Source: Notospermus geniculatus (taxonomy: Eukaryota; Nemertea; Pilidiophora; Heteronemertea; Lineidae). From it: a DNA stretch of 64,000 bases. Below the pieces are notes generated by a model, which made no database searches, was not told the origin of the DNA, and saw only the letters and a list, made by a program, of their open reading frames with translations. The stretch is taken from NCBI GenBank assembly GCA_002633025.1, contig NMRB01000437.1, forward strand, positions 104,748 through 168,747, given 5' to 3'. The translations under genes were made by a program, and so were the position numbers. Below, one piece after another: positions 23,336-34,603 of this stretch (positions within the stretch are counted from its first letter, which is position 1; the number at the start of each line of letters is the position of its first letter).

Positions 23336-23579
23336 CGAAGAAAAAGGCCCATTGTTTTTTCTGCCATTAATGGCTGAATCTACCTTTGATTTTACATTCA
23401 AAATAGGACGTTAGACGAATCAGTCTTGTATGTACTGGACGAATCCCCTTGCTGCCCCCGATAAGTGCAGGAAAACACGATATATGGACTTACCAACAGA
23501 GCTCGGGAAAGTTAGTGTTGACTAAAGTGCCGTACACGACGCCATATCATCAAATTCTTATTTATGAAAGAGGGCGTCG

Positions 23580-25523
23580 ATTCAACTGGCCCTGGCCTCG
23601 CCCTTCTTTGTTTCATTCTAACAATGTTGGCGTATGGAAATTTCCGGCCCGCTCCCAGTCCGAATGTACCATGAAAGTTCAATTTTTATTTTCGTAATGC
23701 TTGCTTATAGCCTATTTATCGTTTCATCCTTCTAACTAATGTTTATTTTGTTTTGTTTGCAGTGATTGTGATGCCCACGTTGATGCCTCATGTACTGCCG
23801 TGTACAATGTTCGTGTACTTTTCATACGAGGCCATGATGCGACTCCTTGGCCGATTGGATTTGGAATACGCTGGCGCCACCACGGACATTGGAAGTCTCT
23901 TGGGTTTGGAGAGACATTCAAAACATGGCGGACGGGCGTTTGGAACATGGCGGATGGGCACTTGTTTGACATTTAAGCCGCGCGATGGCGCGGCTTATTT
24001 TTTAAAACCTCCCGTGCTCTGCTTTTAACGATCTAGTTCAGCTTTAAGCTAATAATTACGATTGCTCATGATTTTGCCTGTTATGCACAAGTAAATAGGC
24101 AGTCTGGTTTTCCAGAGGGTCTCCTCTGACAACATATCTCCGGGGAGCCACCTGCCTCCGTCGGTCCGGTCGATTTTGCCTGTCTGCACAAGTAAATAGG
24201 CAGCAGCCATTTTACACATCCTGCATCCATTTACACTTGCAAACTGACAGTCAGCACAACAGAACAAGATCTTTTTATGCATTGCTTAGACCAACATTGC
24301 ATAAGTGAAATCCCTGAGAGGCTAAAGTACTTGTACCATTACATAATTAGGCCTATTATACCCGTAATGCACTGATTACCCACACCGGGCACAGCTATTC
24401 CAATACCTTTATTTTTAAGGATGGCCAAACGATAGCTCTGACCCTCTCATTAGAATAACGAATGCGTTAACCATAACGAGCCTTTCGGGAACAGCGTCGC
24501 GTATTCTACGATGGGCTAACGAAGCTGTAAGGAATTCCTTACGCTTGGGGAACACCACCCCAGATCGCTCTCCCCATCTGATCACAACACGGCACCTGAT
24601 GGACGCCAGTGAGGATACTTTGTAGATCATGAGTCATACTTTTGTTTTGAGAAACAATTCATAGCTCATTCGATCAAACCTTTTATTCAGCACAAATACA
24701 AATCGAAACAGATCAGCAGATTACACAATAGCATTGAATTTCGGACCGAACGAACTTGTCGTTGTGGAATCGGAAAACTGCAGAGAGTATCGACAAGGAT
24801 AGTGAATTTTCCATTTTGGCAAGCCGCACCTCGATAACGTCAAACTGTCATTCAAACAGGCTCCATGCAGCAAGCACTCCCTGACTGCTTACGTGCACTC
24901 CTTTGCAGTGCTCTGCCGAGACTATTTCTACCCTCAAACAGGCGGAGTGGTCTTTAAAGATAGAATCATTTCTTCAGAGTGGCTTCTGGTTCACGAATCG
25001 ACGAACACTGCCAAATTTCCTTCACAGAATGTGCGGTCGACATTTATAAGTTAACCATCAATTCAGGTGTGAAATCAGAGCGTTGCCAGTCGTGGGTTTT
25101 GGCTTGTTTTACTTGACTCGATGACTCGACGGCTCGATACGCGATGACGTGATGGCGCGAAAAAGGCGAAAAAGACCAATTAAATTTCCTGTATATCAAT
25201 GGGGAACCGGCGTGCTAAAAGGAGGCGCTGGGCAACAAGTCAGTTTTTTTCACAAGAACGCATGCGCTGCGACGTTGAAAACGTCATTGACGTCGTGACG
25301 TTATGTGAAATGCGTCATTCAGAATCAATGACGTCGCTCTTCGGTCTGTTATTTACGCTAAAATACTAGTCAATTTTATCGATGAAATTCATCATGTTCC
25401 CGTTTGAATTTTCTTTTGAAAATACATGTACTCAGATACATTGAGTCAGTCCTATACTTGATGATGGAGGACGTGTAAAATTCAGTGGATTACTTCAGGT
25501 ATATTTAGGGCTAGAAGTAGGGT
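23580..25523. other. No clear gene between the duplication copies
   Basis: The third block of the gene family stops abruptly at the duplication edge (23579). Further on, a ~31 bp direct repeat TTTTGCCTGT...GTAAATAGGCAG occurs at 24072 and 24173. Nothing else is assignable. Confidence 0.4.
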
Positions 25524-25844
25524 CTAGTTTCAGAATTAAATGGCAAATAACGTTGGTTTGACTTACGACGTCATACTTTTAACTCAGTTGTTCGTCAGCG
25601 CCACGTCACGGGTCCTCATTGATGAATGCCTTCTTTTAATTCGAGTTCCGCATTTCAGAACACAATGCATGATTGTGGTTGTGCGTGAAGCCCTGTCTTT
25701 TTCCGTGTTTTTGTATGCATGCAGGATCAAAATCATCGAAGGCGAGATATACGTACAGTATGTATAGACATGTATGGAGTTCAGTAGGGAACTTATGATA
25801 CTAGGCCTGGTATGCTTGTTCATGCAAACGGGCCCTGATTCTTA

Positions 25845-26367
25845 AGCATGGCGCACACGAGCGACAAAATCAAGGCGACTGCCGACGAGACCATCGCTGG
25901 CGACGTCGTAGGAGACCATCGCTAGCGACATCGCTCGCTGACCACACTGACGACCATTTCTGTGAAGAATCCGCAAACGACAGACGACCTCCCAGAGCGA
26001 CTTAGGCCACAGACCATCGTCAGGTCGCATCGCATTAGTTTGCGGGTCTTTTTCCTGGTCGGCCGATAAGTCGCGAGGATAATCGGCCTTGGCGACCAAA
26101 GTTCAACATGTTGAATTTTGGTCGCCAGGATCTTCGGTCGCCGAGAGACCATTCAAACCGATCGTTATGGTCGGTCATAGCATTAATAGTCCGCATATGA
26201 TGCAACGACCACCTGAACCGATCACGTAGGCGACGAAACTGATTAGTCGGTCGACAAAGCGACCTGTCGGTTGGGACGACGATTTGCCGCAGACATGGCG
26301 TCAAATGTATCAGATTTCTGGTCGTTTTGGCAGTCGCCTTGATTTTGTCGCTCCTGTGCGCCATGCT
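25845..26367. mobile_element. 523-bp TIR element with long inverted ends
   Basis: The ends AGCATGGCGCACACGAGCGA and (minus) AGCATGGCGCACAGGAGCGA extend through AAAATCAAGGCGACTGCC. In copy 1 the same element (from about 19965) is broken by the 361 bp insertion and altered at its right end. Related short ends GGGCTCCGCANACT..GCGA occur at 30531-30773. Confidence 0.75.
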
Positions 26368-26729
26368 GTAGCAACGGTGACTGGCGACATTAAGTCGATC
26401 CGCTTCCGCCATGGATTTATTCCACATTTTAGAAGTAACCAGCTGAAAATCATTGGATAATTTTGGCGGTCTTCGAGTCATCGAGCCATCGAGTCGCCGA
26501 GTCAAGTACAAGAAGCCGTGTGTTTTCAAGCTCCTTTTTCGTTCTTTTTACTGAGATGAATTAAAGGTAGACCTGTACGGCAAAATTATGTTTCAGGTTT
26601 CAGTAGGCTTATTTGTATATGATGTAGCCTAACTGAGTCGAAGATGTAGCGCATCTCTGTATCACCTATTTGACATACTGGACGCCTGCCCTCGTTTAAC
26701 ATAGGCCATTGAACCATCATTTTTTGAAG

Positions 26730-26822
26730 ATGGTGATTTGGCATAGTGGTTAAGGCGTGCTGCCCCTTAGTGCTGGCGATTGATGCCTCATGCGAGGGTC
26801 CGTGGTTCGAATCTGGTAGGAA
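26730..26822 (+). repeat. tRNA-like SINE head in duplication copy 2
   Basis: Counterpart of 21540-21625, with TGGCATAGTGGTTAAGGCGT and a B box reduced to GTGGTTCGAATC. The extra GCCCCTTAGTGCTG lengthens it relative to copy 1. Confidence 0.55.
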
Positions 26823-27178
26823 ACAATGTCTTTCACCTAAAGAAACCCGATTTCTATTTCATATTCATGACATACTGAACGGATACAGAAGAAGGGGCGG
26901 TCTGTTGAAGGAGCTTAGATTATGTCGTCTACTCTTGTTTGAAGTCGTCACATGCTTGGATTATCCACAGGGACTTTAAAGCTTATCCACAGAAAGTCCC
27001 TGTGGGATTATCCAGGATAAACATAGGACACACTCTCTGATAACTCCGAAACTGGGAAAGTTAAATAAGTTGATGCTGATTCTGCGGTTTTTGCAATGAC
27101 GTCACCTTGACGTCAGAATGCCAAACAAGCAAGCGATGATTATGATTTCGCGCAGCAGACATTTGGCGGAACGTTAGA

Positions 27179-27433
27179 ATGAAGAGCAACTCTTATGGTA
27201 GGTATACCAATGTCGCGGTTGACTGGGGCATCTTAGCACCTGACATGGGCTATCAACACGTTGTCTCAGTCTTGATTTGTGCTGTTCTGTGCGTGCAACG
27301 ACAGAGATGCTCAACATTCGATGTATTACCCGAGAATGAACAGGTTGTGTGCCAGTTAAACCAGAAAAGAGGAACGTGCATGGAAAAGGAAGAGGCATTC
27401 CAATACCCAGGGTCGAGGATGTTTCAAAAAACG
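27179..27433 (+). CDS. PAN/apple-like exon, duplication copy 2
   Basis: Same frame and length as copy 1, reading VVSVLICAVLCVQRQRCSTF and VVCQLNQKRGTCMEKEEAF. Substitutions versus copy 1 are few and conservative (K/R, L/S, I/V, M/T). The Cys framework C-x3-C-x5-C-x2-F...C-x-L is intact. It ends at the same ACG/GTGATG candidate donor; the private insert of copy 2 begins about 48 bp further on. Confidence 0.6.
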
Positions 27434-27481
27434 GTGATGAACGTCTTTCATTCTTCCTATATCCTCTATAAATCCATGTAT

Positions 27482-28187
27482 TGGTTCACGTGGGCCTATA
27501 GTCCCTTTAAGTGACCATTATATTGGGTCCAATTTGAGCTCGTAACGGATTTTTCGGCACTAAAGCATTAGCGTATCTCAAGACAATGAGCTGAGATATG
27601 TTAGTTTTTATGCCTAGAATTGTCCCAGCTATTTATTTTAGCGATTATTTCGCGATTAATACGTTTTTTCGGCATTTTGTGGTTTTCTAGAGATTTCATA
27701 ATTAAGAAACGATTTTGGTTGGCTAGAATCCAGGGGTCACACATTCATCTCGGGCTCCAGGGCGGCCGAGCATGGTTTGTATAATTAGTGTGACCTCGAT
27801 GTGGCCCCGACGTTGAGAAGCACATGTGGATGCATGTACATATAGAAATTGTTATCTTTAGCCATGGTGCAAGATGGGGTATACATTTAGCGTTTGTTGA
27901 CAATTACGACGAGCCGTGGATTATCACTCACTCTTTTTGTGTGAGTACTGAGTTAGGCCTGTTCGATCATGATGAAGAGGAAGTGTTGTTTTGTTTACGT
28001 TTTTCAGTCGGCGTTTTGGCCTGAATCGAATGCACTTTGCTTTGACAACTTCATTTGACCTTGGAGTAATTGACTGTTCAGTGTGTCAGGTTGAGCACTT
28101 GTGTTCTCGTATCGAAGGCATTTGTGTTTGTGCGAACATTCTTTATTTCAAACTCTGTCCACGTGAACCTTTTACGCCGCCAGGCTT
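27482..28187. mobile_element. ~705-bp insert private to duplication copy 2
   Basis: Copy 1 runs from CCATGTAT directly to TTTGATATTTTTACTTGC, whereas copy 2 has about 705 bp in between. Inner ends GGTTCACGTGGG (27484) and CCACGTGAACC (28160-28170) are inverted, so a TIR element is likely, but 17-20 bp beyond the right end are unexplained. Open frames inside lack domain features. Confidence 0.55.
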
Positions 28188-28359
28188 GTTTTGATATTTT
28201 TACTTGCATTTTAATGTTTCATAATGGTTGCTTCGTTTCTAAATGACGCCATATCTAGACAAAAAAACTCACGCAAAATTACCATTTAAGCAAACGGCTA
28301 CCATTTATACCTTCCCTTCCTCGGCATCGAGTGCACAAAAACAAAAAAATAGACATTAG

Positions 28360-29281
28360 ATTCCTCTGCACACGCCCTTGGGCGGTGATATCTTATGTCG
28401 AACACCCCGTACCTTGGTTAAGGGTCCTTGTCTATAGGCCATGCAGTCAAAACAAGTACCGACTTTCCGCTAACTACTCAATATTTCGCTCAGATTATAC
28501 ATGTACATTCCAAGTGCTGTCGGGTAAATTCTACCTTTTCTTGCGTATCAAACGCCTGTCTCGGCGTCTTGCCCGCTTGTCCTCATATCAGTTTAAAATC
28601 GACAGAAAACTTCTTCTGTATCATATACTGAATGGAACTTATGTCGGGCGGCTTCTAATACCTCACAACGAAACATGTAATTATAGTCGCAGAAATGGAG
28701 GCCCGCTGTTTGAAATCTGGGGATTATCGCCCATGATTACTTTCTATTGCCGATCGCTCAGACAGCGGGTGATTATGACCAGGACGTATGATATAATCCT
28801 GCGACGCACGGACGACGGACTGGTCTACGTGATGTCACTGAATAGCGCCATTACCTTCCTCCACGACCAGGACATGTCATCAGTATGCATATCAAAAGTC
28901 GATGGAAGAACGAAATTTTACATGTTTTACGTCCTCTCCATCTCTCGCGAGTTCTTTATTCTTCGTAGTGTGCGAGACGGTTCATCTAAAAAGAAGCGAC
29001 GGACGGACCCCGTGCCGGTCGGAAATCTGATAGCGCAAAACTGGACGCTAGGTCTCACTGTATTTTGGACTCGGAATCGGTCGAATGTTTTGGAGGCGTA
29101 CCTGATTGGTTGTTCTCCGCGAAGCGATCAAGGGATCAGTCGTATTCAGGCGGAGATGATCGAACAAAAATCCTTAAAATTGCACCGAATTACAAGTTAT
29201 GCTGAAACAGTAGCTACTTTTCAAAACCAAAAAATATACCACGTTGAGTCTGACCATGTTAACCTTTATAGGCCTACTTAG
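28360..29281 (+). CDS. Unrecognised ~305-residue domain, duplication copy 2
   Basis: Paralogue of 22429-23335 with the same landmarks (NGTYVGRLLIPHNETC, RTYDIILRRTDDGLVYVMSL, NVLEAYLIGCSPRSDQ, end NLYRPT). It has two in-frame gains relative to copy 1: two residues in TCTFQVLSG and three in FYMFYVLS. The frame stays open upstream to about 28331. Together with the PAN exon it probably belongs to one gene, but exon joining is not solved. Confidence 0.65.
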
Positions 29282-29579
29282 CGCAGAAAAAGGCCCATTG
29301 TTTTTTCTGCCATTAATGGCTGAATCTACCTTTGATTTTACGTTCAAAATAGGACGTTAGGAGAATCAGTCTGGTATATACTGGACGAATGCCCTTGCTG
29401 CCCCCGATAAGTGCACGAAAACACGATATATGGACTTACCAACAGAGCTCGGGAAAGTTAGTGTTGACTGAAGTGCCGTACACGACGCCATATCATCAAA
29501 TTCTTATTTATGAAAGAGGGCGTCGCAAATACAGTGTACGGCATCGTTCGCAATATTTCGTCACAAGGACGTAAAATGT

Positions 29580-30344
29580 TTGGCTGAAAAGTTATACCAT
29601 GAGTTCATGGTATGTTTTAGTAATCCACGACCAGAATTACGTGACTTTATATTTTACAACACAATTAACGGGGTGTTCTCTGGAGGGTTTTCAATTCCCA
29701 GACAAGATGTCTGCTTCGCTGCTACTCCGCAAATTACATTTGGCGTTGGTGTTTTTAACAGTGTCGTCGTCCACTGTTCAATTGCTGATCGCTGTAAAAT
29801 AACTCTTTACGACATGTTCGAAAGTAACAGGACGGGGAATCTTCGTTTGGTTCTTAAAAATGGCACTGATATCCCAGCAAATACCCAAAATATCATCCTG
29901 GGACATGATTTTCATGTATACGCTCTTGTCGCACCGCGTATCATTGCGTTCCGCAAAAGCAACATGTACCAACCGATGGCATATCTAGTCAGAGCGGGAG
30001 AAGAATTGAATCACTGCAACCACATCGTGTTCGCCCTGGACTCCTTCTCCGACATGCTGTTGTTGATGTGCGGCCCAGGTCCGCACGTTGTCTGGTTCAA
30101 GCAGAACTTCGCCCCCAAACATGACCTTGCAAAGAGCCGAATCGACAAGACCGCCATCTTTTTGACGATACACACAGTGGTTTCTCCGCCAGTTAGAGAT
30201 ACTGTGACTGGTCATTACAACTTCTGGCGAAGTGACGGGTCCTTGCTGCATCTTTTTAGGCCTAAACAGATACCTGTTGGTGCTAAGGAATATTTGACGG
30301 CTGTTGATATTTACAAGAGAATATACATGTACCACGGGGAATGA
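29580..30344 (+). CDS. Divergent third paralogue of the duplicated domain
   Basis: The frame of about 254 codons reads FIFYNTINGVFSGGFSIP, then VVVHCSIADRCKITLYDMFE, LRLVLKNGTDIP, and IVFALDSFSDMLLLMCGPGP, ending after LLHLFRPKQIP. These line up in order with the 28360 domain (YHILNGTYVGRLLIP; TYDIILRRTDDG; VFWTRNRSNVLEAYLIGCSP; VNLYRPT). The similarity is weak but collinear. The first Met follows a short open stretch from the duplication edge; the real exon start may be an acceptor upstream. Confidence 0.6.
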   Translation: MAEKLYHEFMVCFSNPRPELRDFIFYNTINGVFSGGFSIPRQDVCFAATPQITFGVGVFNSVVVHCSIADRCKITLYDMFESNRTGNLRLVLKNGTDIPANTQNIILGHDFHVYALVAPRIIAFRKSNMYQPMAYLVRAGEELNHCNHIVFALDSFSDMLLLMCGPGPHVVWFKQNFAPKHDLAKSRIDKTAIFLTIHTVVSPPVRDTVTGHYNFWRSDGSLLHLFRPKQIPVGAKEYLTAVDIYKRIYMYHGE

Positions 30345-30530
30345 AACTGACGATATTAAGGGGCCGTCCCAAAATTATAGGGCCGTATTCAAAAATGGTG
30401 TTTAGCCTAAACGGCGTGCATTACACAGGTTAAAGGCCTATAAAACTATTGTCCTGCCTTCTGTATGCTGCCTGATCTCTGACATTTACCCACACGATGA
30501 TCACACACGTCTATCTTTCCTGTGTCTAAA

Positions 30531-31030
30531 GGGCTCCGCAGACTGGCGATTTTTCGAGCGATTTTCTAGGCGACCGGCCTTGCGACCACAGAGGCGACTG
30601 AACATATTTTTAGTTTTTTTAGTATTTGTTGACTCGTTTGTGACAAATGCTTCCATGGAAGATGAGTGATGTCGTGGATGACATCATTGATCGACCTCAA
30701 AGGTAATTATCGCAGGCGACGTAGTAGTCGCATCGGCAGTCGCCCCCATTTTAGTCGCCAGTGTGCGGAGCCCTTAAAGGGCTCCGCACACTAGCGATTT
30801 TTCGAGCGATTTTCTGGGCGATCGGCCTTGCGACCAGGCCAGCGACTCAACATTTTTACCTTTTGGTCTCCTCTTTGCGGCAGATTGTTACGCGACTGAA
30901 TTACACAATTTGGTCGCGCGGTAAGTCTCTCCGACTGGTCTCTTTACATAATCGCTTCAGTGATCGCTTCGTTGCAAACACATTCACTTGCCGATTACAT
31001 GAGCGACCAAGAAAGACCTGTGCGTGTTGA
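30531..31030. repeat. Tandem TIR units with GGGCTCCGCA ends
   Basis: A unit from GGGCTCCGCAGACTGGCGA (30531) to CGCCAGTGTGCGGAGCCC (30773) is followed at once by a second left end GGGCTCCGCACACTAGCGA (30779). Both have TTTTTCGAGCGATTTTC just inside. This is a MITE next to a second partial copy; the open frame at 30761-31030 is repeat-derived. Confidence 0.65.
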
Positions 31031-31586
31031 GCACGTGCACATTGTCAGGTGACCGGTGGAACGTTTCCTGATTNGGACTCAAAAGCTTTCGTTCAATCAA
31101 CGGGGTGTGTTTCACGTCGGATCTTTTGTACGTGTAGGAATACCGTACTTATATAATCCCACGACACAAATAATGAGGAACTCGCCCTGCGGTTTATCGC
31201 GACAGGTTGGCGCTGCGAGCGATTGTACCGAAACGACGTCATTGACGTCATTTTAGGTGTTGACGTTGCGTCATGAAAAGATTACCCGTACATTTTTCTA
31301 CAGGAAGAATGAGACAAATGACGTTGTCCTTATCGCTATCGGATATATTAGTTTTAAGAAAAAAAGGAATGAGTTTAAAAGAAAATTTCATCTGCTACAC
31401 GATGATGTAAGTTTTACTGATGACCGCGCACGCAACAGCCGTGGACAACACTCTGAATTGGGCGGGTGCCGTTTTCGAAAAGAGACCGTAGACTTGCCCC
31501 ACTCTCCATGCAAACACGGTTTGGGTGCAGGAGCAACTCTTACGTCCTCGTCTTTTTTCTCTCTTTCTCTACGAGCGCTGAGACAA

Positions 31587-31662
31587 TAGGGAGTTTTCGC
31601 AAAGCCCCCGAAACGCTAACGCGTTCGCGTTGACGTTTCGGGGGCTTTGGGAAAACTCCCTA
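31587..31662. repeat. Foldback hairpin TAGGGAGTTTTC...GAAAACTCCCTA, unit 1
   Basis: Arms of about 35 bases (TAGGGAGTTTTC, AAAGCCCCCGAAACG and complements) meet near TAACGCGTTCGCGTT. The outer TA pair suggests a Tc1/mariner-type MITE reduced to its ends. An identical hairpin lies at 31982-32057. Confidence 0.8.
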
Positions 31663-31981
31663 ATGGCTGAGATGGCCGCGCATGCAGCAGCCGAGGACAA
31701 CAGACTGGCCTGGACAAATGTTGGACGGGTGTCACATTCGAAAAGATGAGGATTTTTAAACCCAGTGTACAACGGGGCCTTCATTTTAGCTACACGATGA
31801 TGTAAGTTTTACTGATGACCGCGCACGCAACAGCCGTGGACAACACTCTGAATTGGGCGGGTGCCGTTTTCGAAAAGAGATCGTAGACTTGCCCCACTCT
31901 CCATGCAAACACGGTTTGGGTGCAGGAGCAACTCTTACGTCCTCGTCTTTTTTCTCTCTTTCTCTACGGGCGCTGAGACAA

Positions 31982-32057
31982 TAGGGAGTTTTCGCAAAGC
32001 CCCCGAAACGCTAACGCGTTCGCGTTGACGTTTCGGGGGCTTTGGGAAAACTCCCTA
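31982..32057. repeat. Foldback hairpin, unit 2
   Basis: Second copy of the hairpin at 31587-31662, exactly 395 bp further on and without visible change, duplicated with its flanks. Confidence 0.8.
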
Positions 32058-32500
32058 ATTTCTGATATGGCCGCGCATGCAGCAGCCGAGGACAACAGAC
32101 TGGCTTGGACAAATGTTGGACGGGTGTCACATTCGAAAAGATGAGGATTTTTAAACCCAGTGTACAACGGGGCCTTCATTTTAATTTTGATGATATATGT
32201 TTATTTTACACCAGGCATTAGAAAAGGGGCTGCTCATTTTCGTCACTCGAGGAATCTTAGTTTTGATCCTTGGGAAAACGGAAAAAGCTATACACTTGCA
32301 AACTGCAGGGATTACATGTATTTGTCACGTTTGTTGCGCTGTACAGGATTATCGCTGCAATTTGCAGCTTCATAGTGTAGTGTATTGAGTGTACGAGAGT
32401 AAAACTCCTCAGTGAGACTGGCTGTATTGAGATCCGGATGTGTCATTGTAAACTGTAAAGTGAGACCGGGGAATTGTCCGTATGTAGAATGGCGAATGTT

Positions 32501-32537
32501 GGGGTTAGGGCTAGGGTGGGTTAGGGTTAGGGTTAGG
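32501..32537 (+). repeat. Short interstitial TTAGGG-like array
   Basis: GGGGTTAGGGCTAGGGTGGG followed by three TTAGGG-type units. The hexamer is the ancestral animal telomere repeat; only about five degenerate units are present, so it is interstitial. Confidence 0.75.
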
Positions 32538-32800
32538 AGTTCCCCGGAGGCCATGTTGGACTCTATCTGTATCCATTTTACCACATCACACATATCCATT
32601 TTACCACTTGCCAATGTAGAATGACTTCCTGTTGTTTTGTTAAACAACGTGTTTCCCTCCTGATGTTGCGAGCCCTCAGAGCTTACACATAGCTTTCTCC
32701 ATTATAGTGTCAAAGATCACAAGTCAGATTCCTCATTGACGGCATAAGGTCGGTTGTACATGTACTTTACACGATTGTCGGTCCTACGATTTCTCTATAG

Positions 32801-33151
32801 GAATTAAACAGCTCACTCGTGGAAACTGAAGCCGGATGGATATTAAAACTTAAAGTCGCACAGGATACAGCTAATCACGTCCAGTTCTGCCGAAATTTAG
32901 TGCAACCTTATTTACAGGCGTGCGTAACGTATAGAACCACACATTATAGCATTATCCTGTATCGAGGTTCGGGGAATCCCCAATGCTGCGTGTGGTCTTG
33001 CGCAGCTAGACGTTTCGTTACACAGTACCCCGCACAGTACTGTAATATGGATTCCCAGATTCGAAACAGCGGTTGGGTGACCGAGACTATGCTCGCCGAT
33101 TATGACCCGTCTGTCTACACTGCCGGCCTGGGTGGGTGGATCGTGAGTTGA
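32801..33151 (+). CDS. Cys-rich candidate terminal exon, unrecognised
   Basis: After the acceptor TTTCTCTATAG the frame reads ELNSSLVETEAGWILKLKVA and continues VQFCRNLV, LQACVTYRT, GNPQCCVWSCAARRF, QYCNMDSQIRNSGWV to a TGA. Six or more cysteines and aromatic residues without transmembrane segments suggest an extracellular module. I do not recognise the domain. The following open frame (33136-33384) overlaps a dispersed repeat and is not part of it. Confidence 0.35.
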   Translation, partial: ELNSSLVETEAGWILKLKVAQDTANHVQFCRNLVQPYLQACVTYRTTHYSIILYRGSGNPQCCVWSCAARRFVTQYPAQYCNMDSQIRNSGWVTETMLADYDPSVYTAGLGGWIVS

Positions 33152-33204
33152 TGAAGCAATATGTGATCCGTCAAAGCGAAACTAGGCGCATTGTCACTGA
33201 GAAG

Positions 33205-33385
33205 GTGAGCCTCAACGAACTAAGACGACACCAGGAGATAATGGAAGAAATAGATCATTTCATATTTCACAATAGACAGACAATATCAATATTGAAACTG
33301 ACAAACATTTGGCCTCAACCTGCCAAGTTCAGAGCGACATTCGCCTACCTTTGCTGTGACGGGTCACATAAGCAGTTAAAATGAT
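33205..33385 (+). repeat. Dispersed repeat, copy 1
   Basis: Contains GACACCAGGAGATAATGG, ATATTGAAACTGACAAAC and TGGGTCACATAA-like motifs that recur in order at 57485-57645. The open frame over it (33136-33384) is therefore considered repeat-derived. Confidence 0.6.
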
Positions 33386-33389
33386 GGGT

Positions 33390-34385
33390 GGGGCGGGGTC
33401 TTGACTGATAGATACAAGAGCTCAATCCATTCGGGACATTCAGCTCCTAGTGCCATGGACAGCACAGGGATCTGACGCGAAAGTTGTAAACCCCCATCAG
33501 TTTAATACGCTTGTTATTGCACATACACTCCACTCATCAATAATCAGCCTCATGATGCCACGATGACCCAGATTCATGGTAGAGGCTAACATGAACCCCA
33601 ACTGTATATCTACTTATCAGTCACTAGTAGGTCACTGACATTTTTAGACTGATCAAAGCAGACCCTACACCTGTCTTAGTGAACTTGCCGTTCATTGGAG
33701 GAAAATCCAGGAGATTGTTCATTTGGTCTTCTTGCCATATCCCACAATGCATCACAGCCCGATAAACTTATAATCACTGCCGCCATGATATCAGCACTAG
33801 TTTTACACAGGAAATGATTTTCGACTTCGTTTACTTACTAAACGAACTACAATCCAGGTGAGAAACGAACTCGGTGAACAGATTACTAGACTAAGACGAG
33901 AGCCCCCACCAGGGTGCAATTTTATGGTTCTTTGAAGGCACTAGCGTCTGCCAAACGTCCAACATTTTTCCATTGTCGACCACTCTTGGCGCACGGTAGC
34001 ACACAAACATGTACGGTGATGCACAGCAAACCATGACCAACTCATCTTCATGAAACCGGCAACAAAAACTGACAAAGCCGTCCTTATTGCACTGCTCACA
34101 CTTAATGTTCTCAGCTCATTATCTGCTGGACACGAGAAAATGACCCACACAAACCATAACATCAAAAATGGATACAAATGGTCACTTAAAGCTGACGTGA
34201 ACGAACAAAAAGCCCTCATGCGGCGAGCAAGAGAATTGCAAACGCCCTGCAAATACCTCAAACGAAGGCTCAGAACATGATAGGCCCCACGAGGTCAGGA
34301 GGGCGCCACCTCATTTGTCATCGAGCTTTCAAGGTGCCAACATCCTCTGGTGAGCTCCTGCTGAACACTTTTTTCAAAGAAAAAA
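33390..34385. other. No gene recognised
   Basis: Two opposite frames at 33941-34261 (minus) and 34050-34280 (plus) overlap and neither shows a domain. No RNA gene or strong repeat structure was seen. Confidence 0.4.
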
Positions 34386-34389
34386 GTTT

Positions 34390-34460
34390 GACCCAGCTGG
34401 GAATCGAACCCGCGCCTTGTTATCTCTGTCCCGCTGTCTTCCCCATTCGGCCACCGAACT
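34390..34460 (-). repeat. tRNA-like SINE head
   Basis: On the minus strand: A-box-like GGTGGCCGAATGGGGAAGAC and B box GGGTTCGATTCCC, with an AAAAA-containing stretch after it. It could be a decayed tRNA or SINE head; stems are not fully paired. Confidence 0.55.
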
Positions 34461-34603
34461 TGTTGGAAGATTTCACATGTTTTCTCTTATTCGTAGCATT
34501 ATAACGGGTAAGTCGAAGGCCTACGTCTATGACAAACATAAATCATGACCCTGTCAGCTGGCTCGTTGACCGAGTGGATAGCGCGGTGGATTACAAATCA
34601 GTG

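Larger units (their letters stand above)
19591..23579. repeat. Segmental duplication, copy 1
   Basis: This ~4 kb block matches 25524-29525 in order and orientation, starting at CTAGTTTCAGAATTAAATGG and ending at GAAAGAGGGCGTCG. It includes a PAN-like exon and a ~300 residue exon. Copy 1 carries private insertions at 19775-19949, 20313-20673 and 20847-21269; copy 2 carries others. Sequence between insertions is highly similar. Confidence 0.9.
25524..29525. repeat. Segmental duplication, copy 2
   Basis: Direct-repeat partner of 19591-23579, offset about 5.94 kb. It carries private sequence at about 25632-25757, 26440-26525 and 27482-28187. Unlike copy 1, coding sequence of the same family continues beyond the edge (29580-30344). 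Confidence 0.9.
31396..32185. repeat. 395-bp tandem duplication, each unit with a perfect-looking hairpin
   Basis: Two head-to-tail units (31396-31790 and 31791-32185) are nearly identical, differing at only a few bases (for example GAGACCG/GAGATCG, ACGAGCG/ACGGGCG). The open frames found in both units come from the hairpin and carry no domain. The recent tandem event duplicated a pre-existing foldback. Confidence 0.85.

Noticed and set aside
31569-32179. Two 71-residue minus-strand ORFs that are almost identical
   Set aside because: They lie in the tandem-duplicated hairpin unit; the repetition is DNA-level duplication, not a gene family.
32501-32537. TTAGGG array as a chromosome end
   Set aside because: Only a few degenerate units with ordinary sequence on both sides; interstitial.
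33136-33384. 82-residue ORF
   Set aside because: It lies over a dispersed repeat that recurs at 57485-57645.
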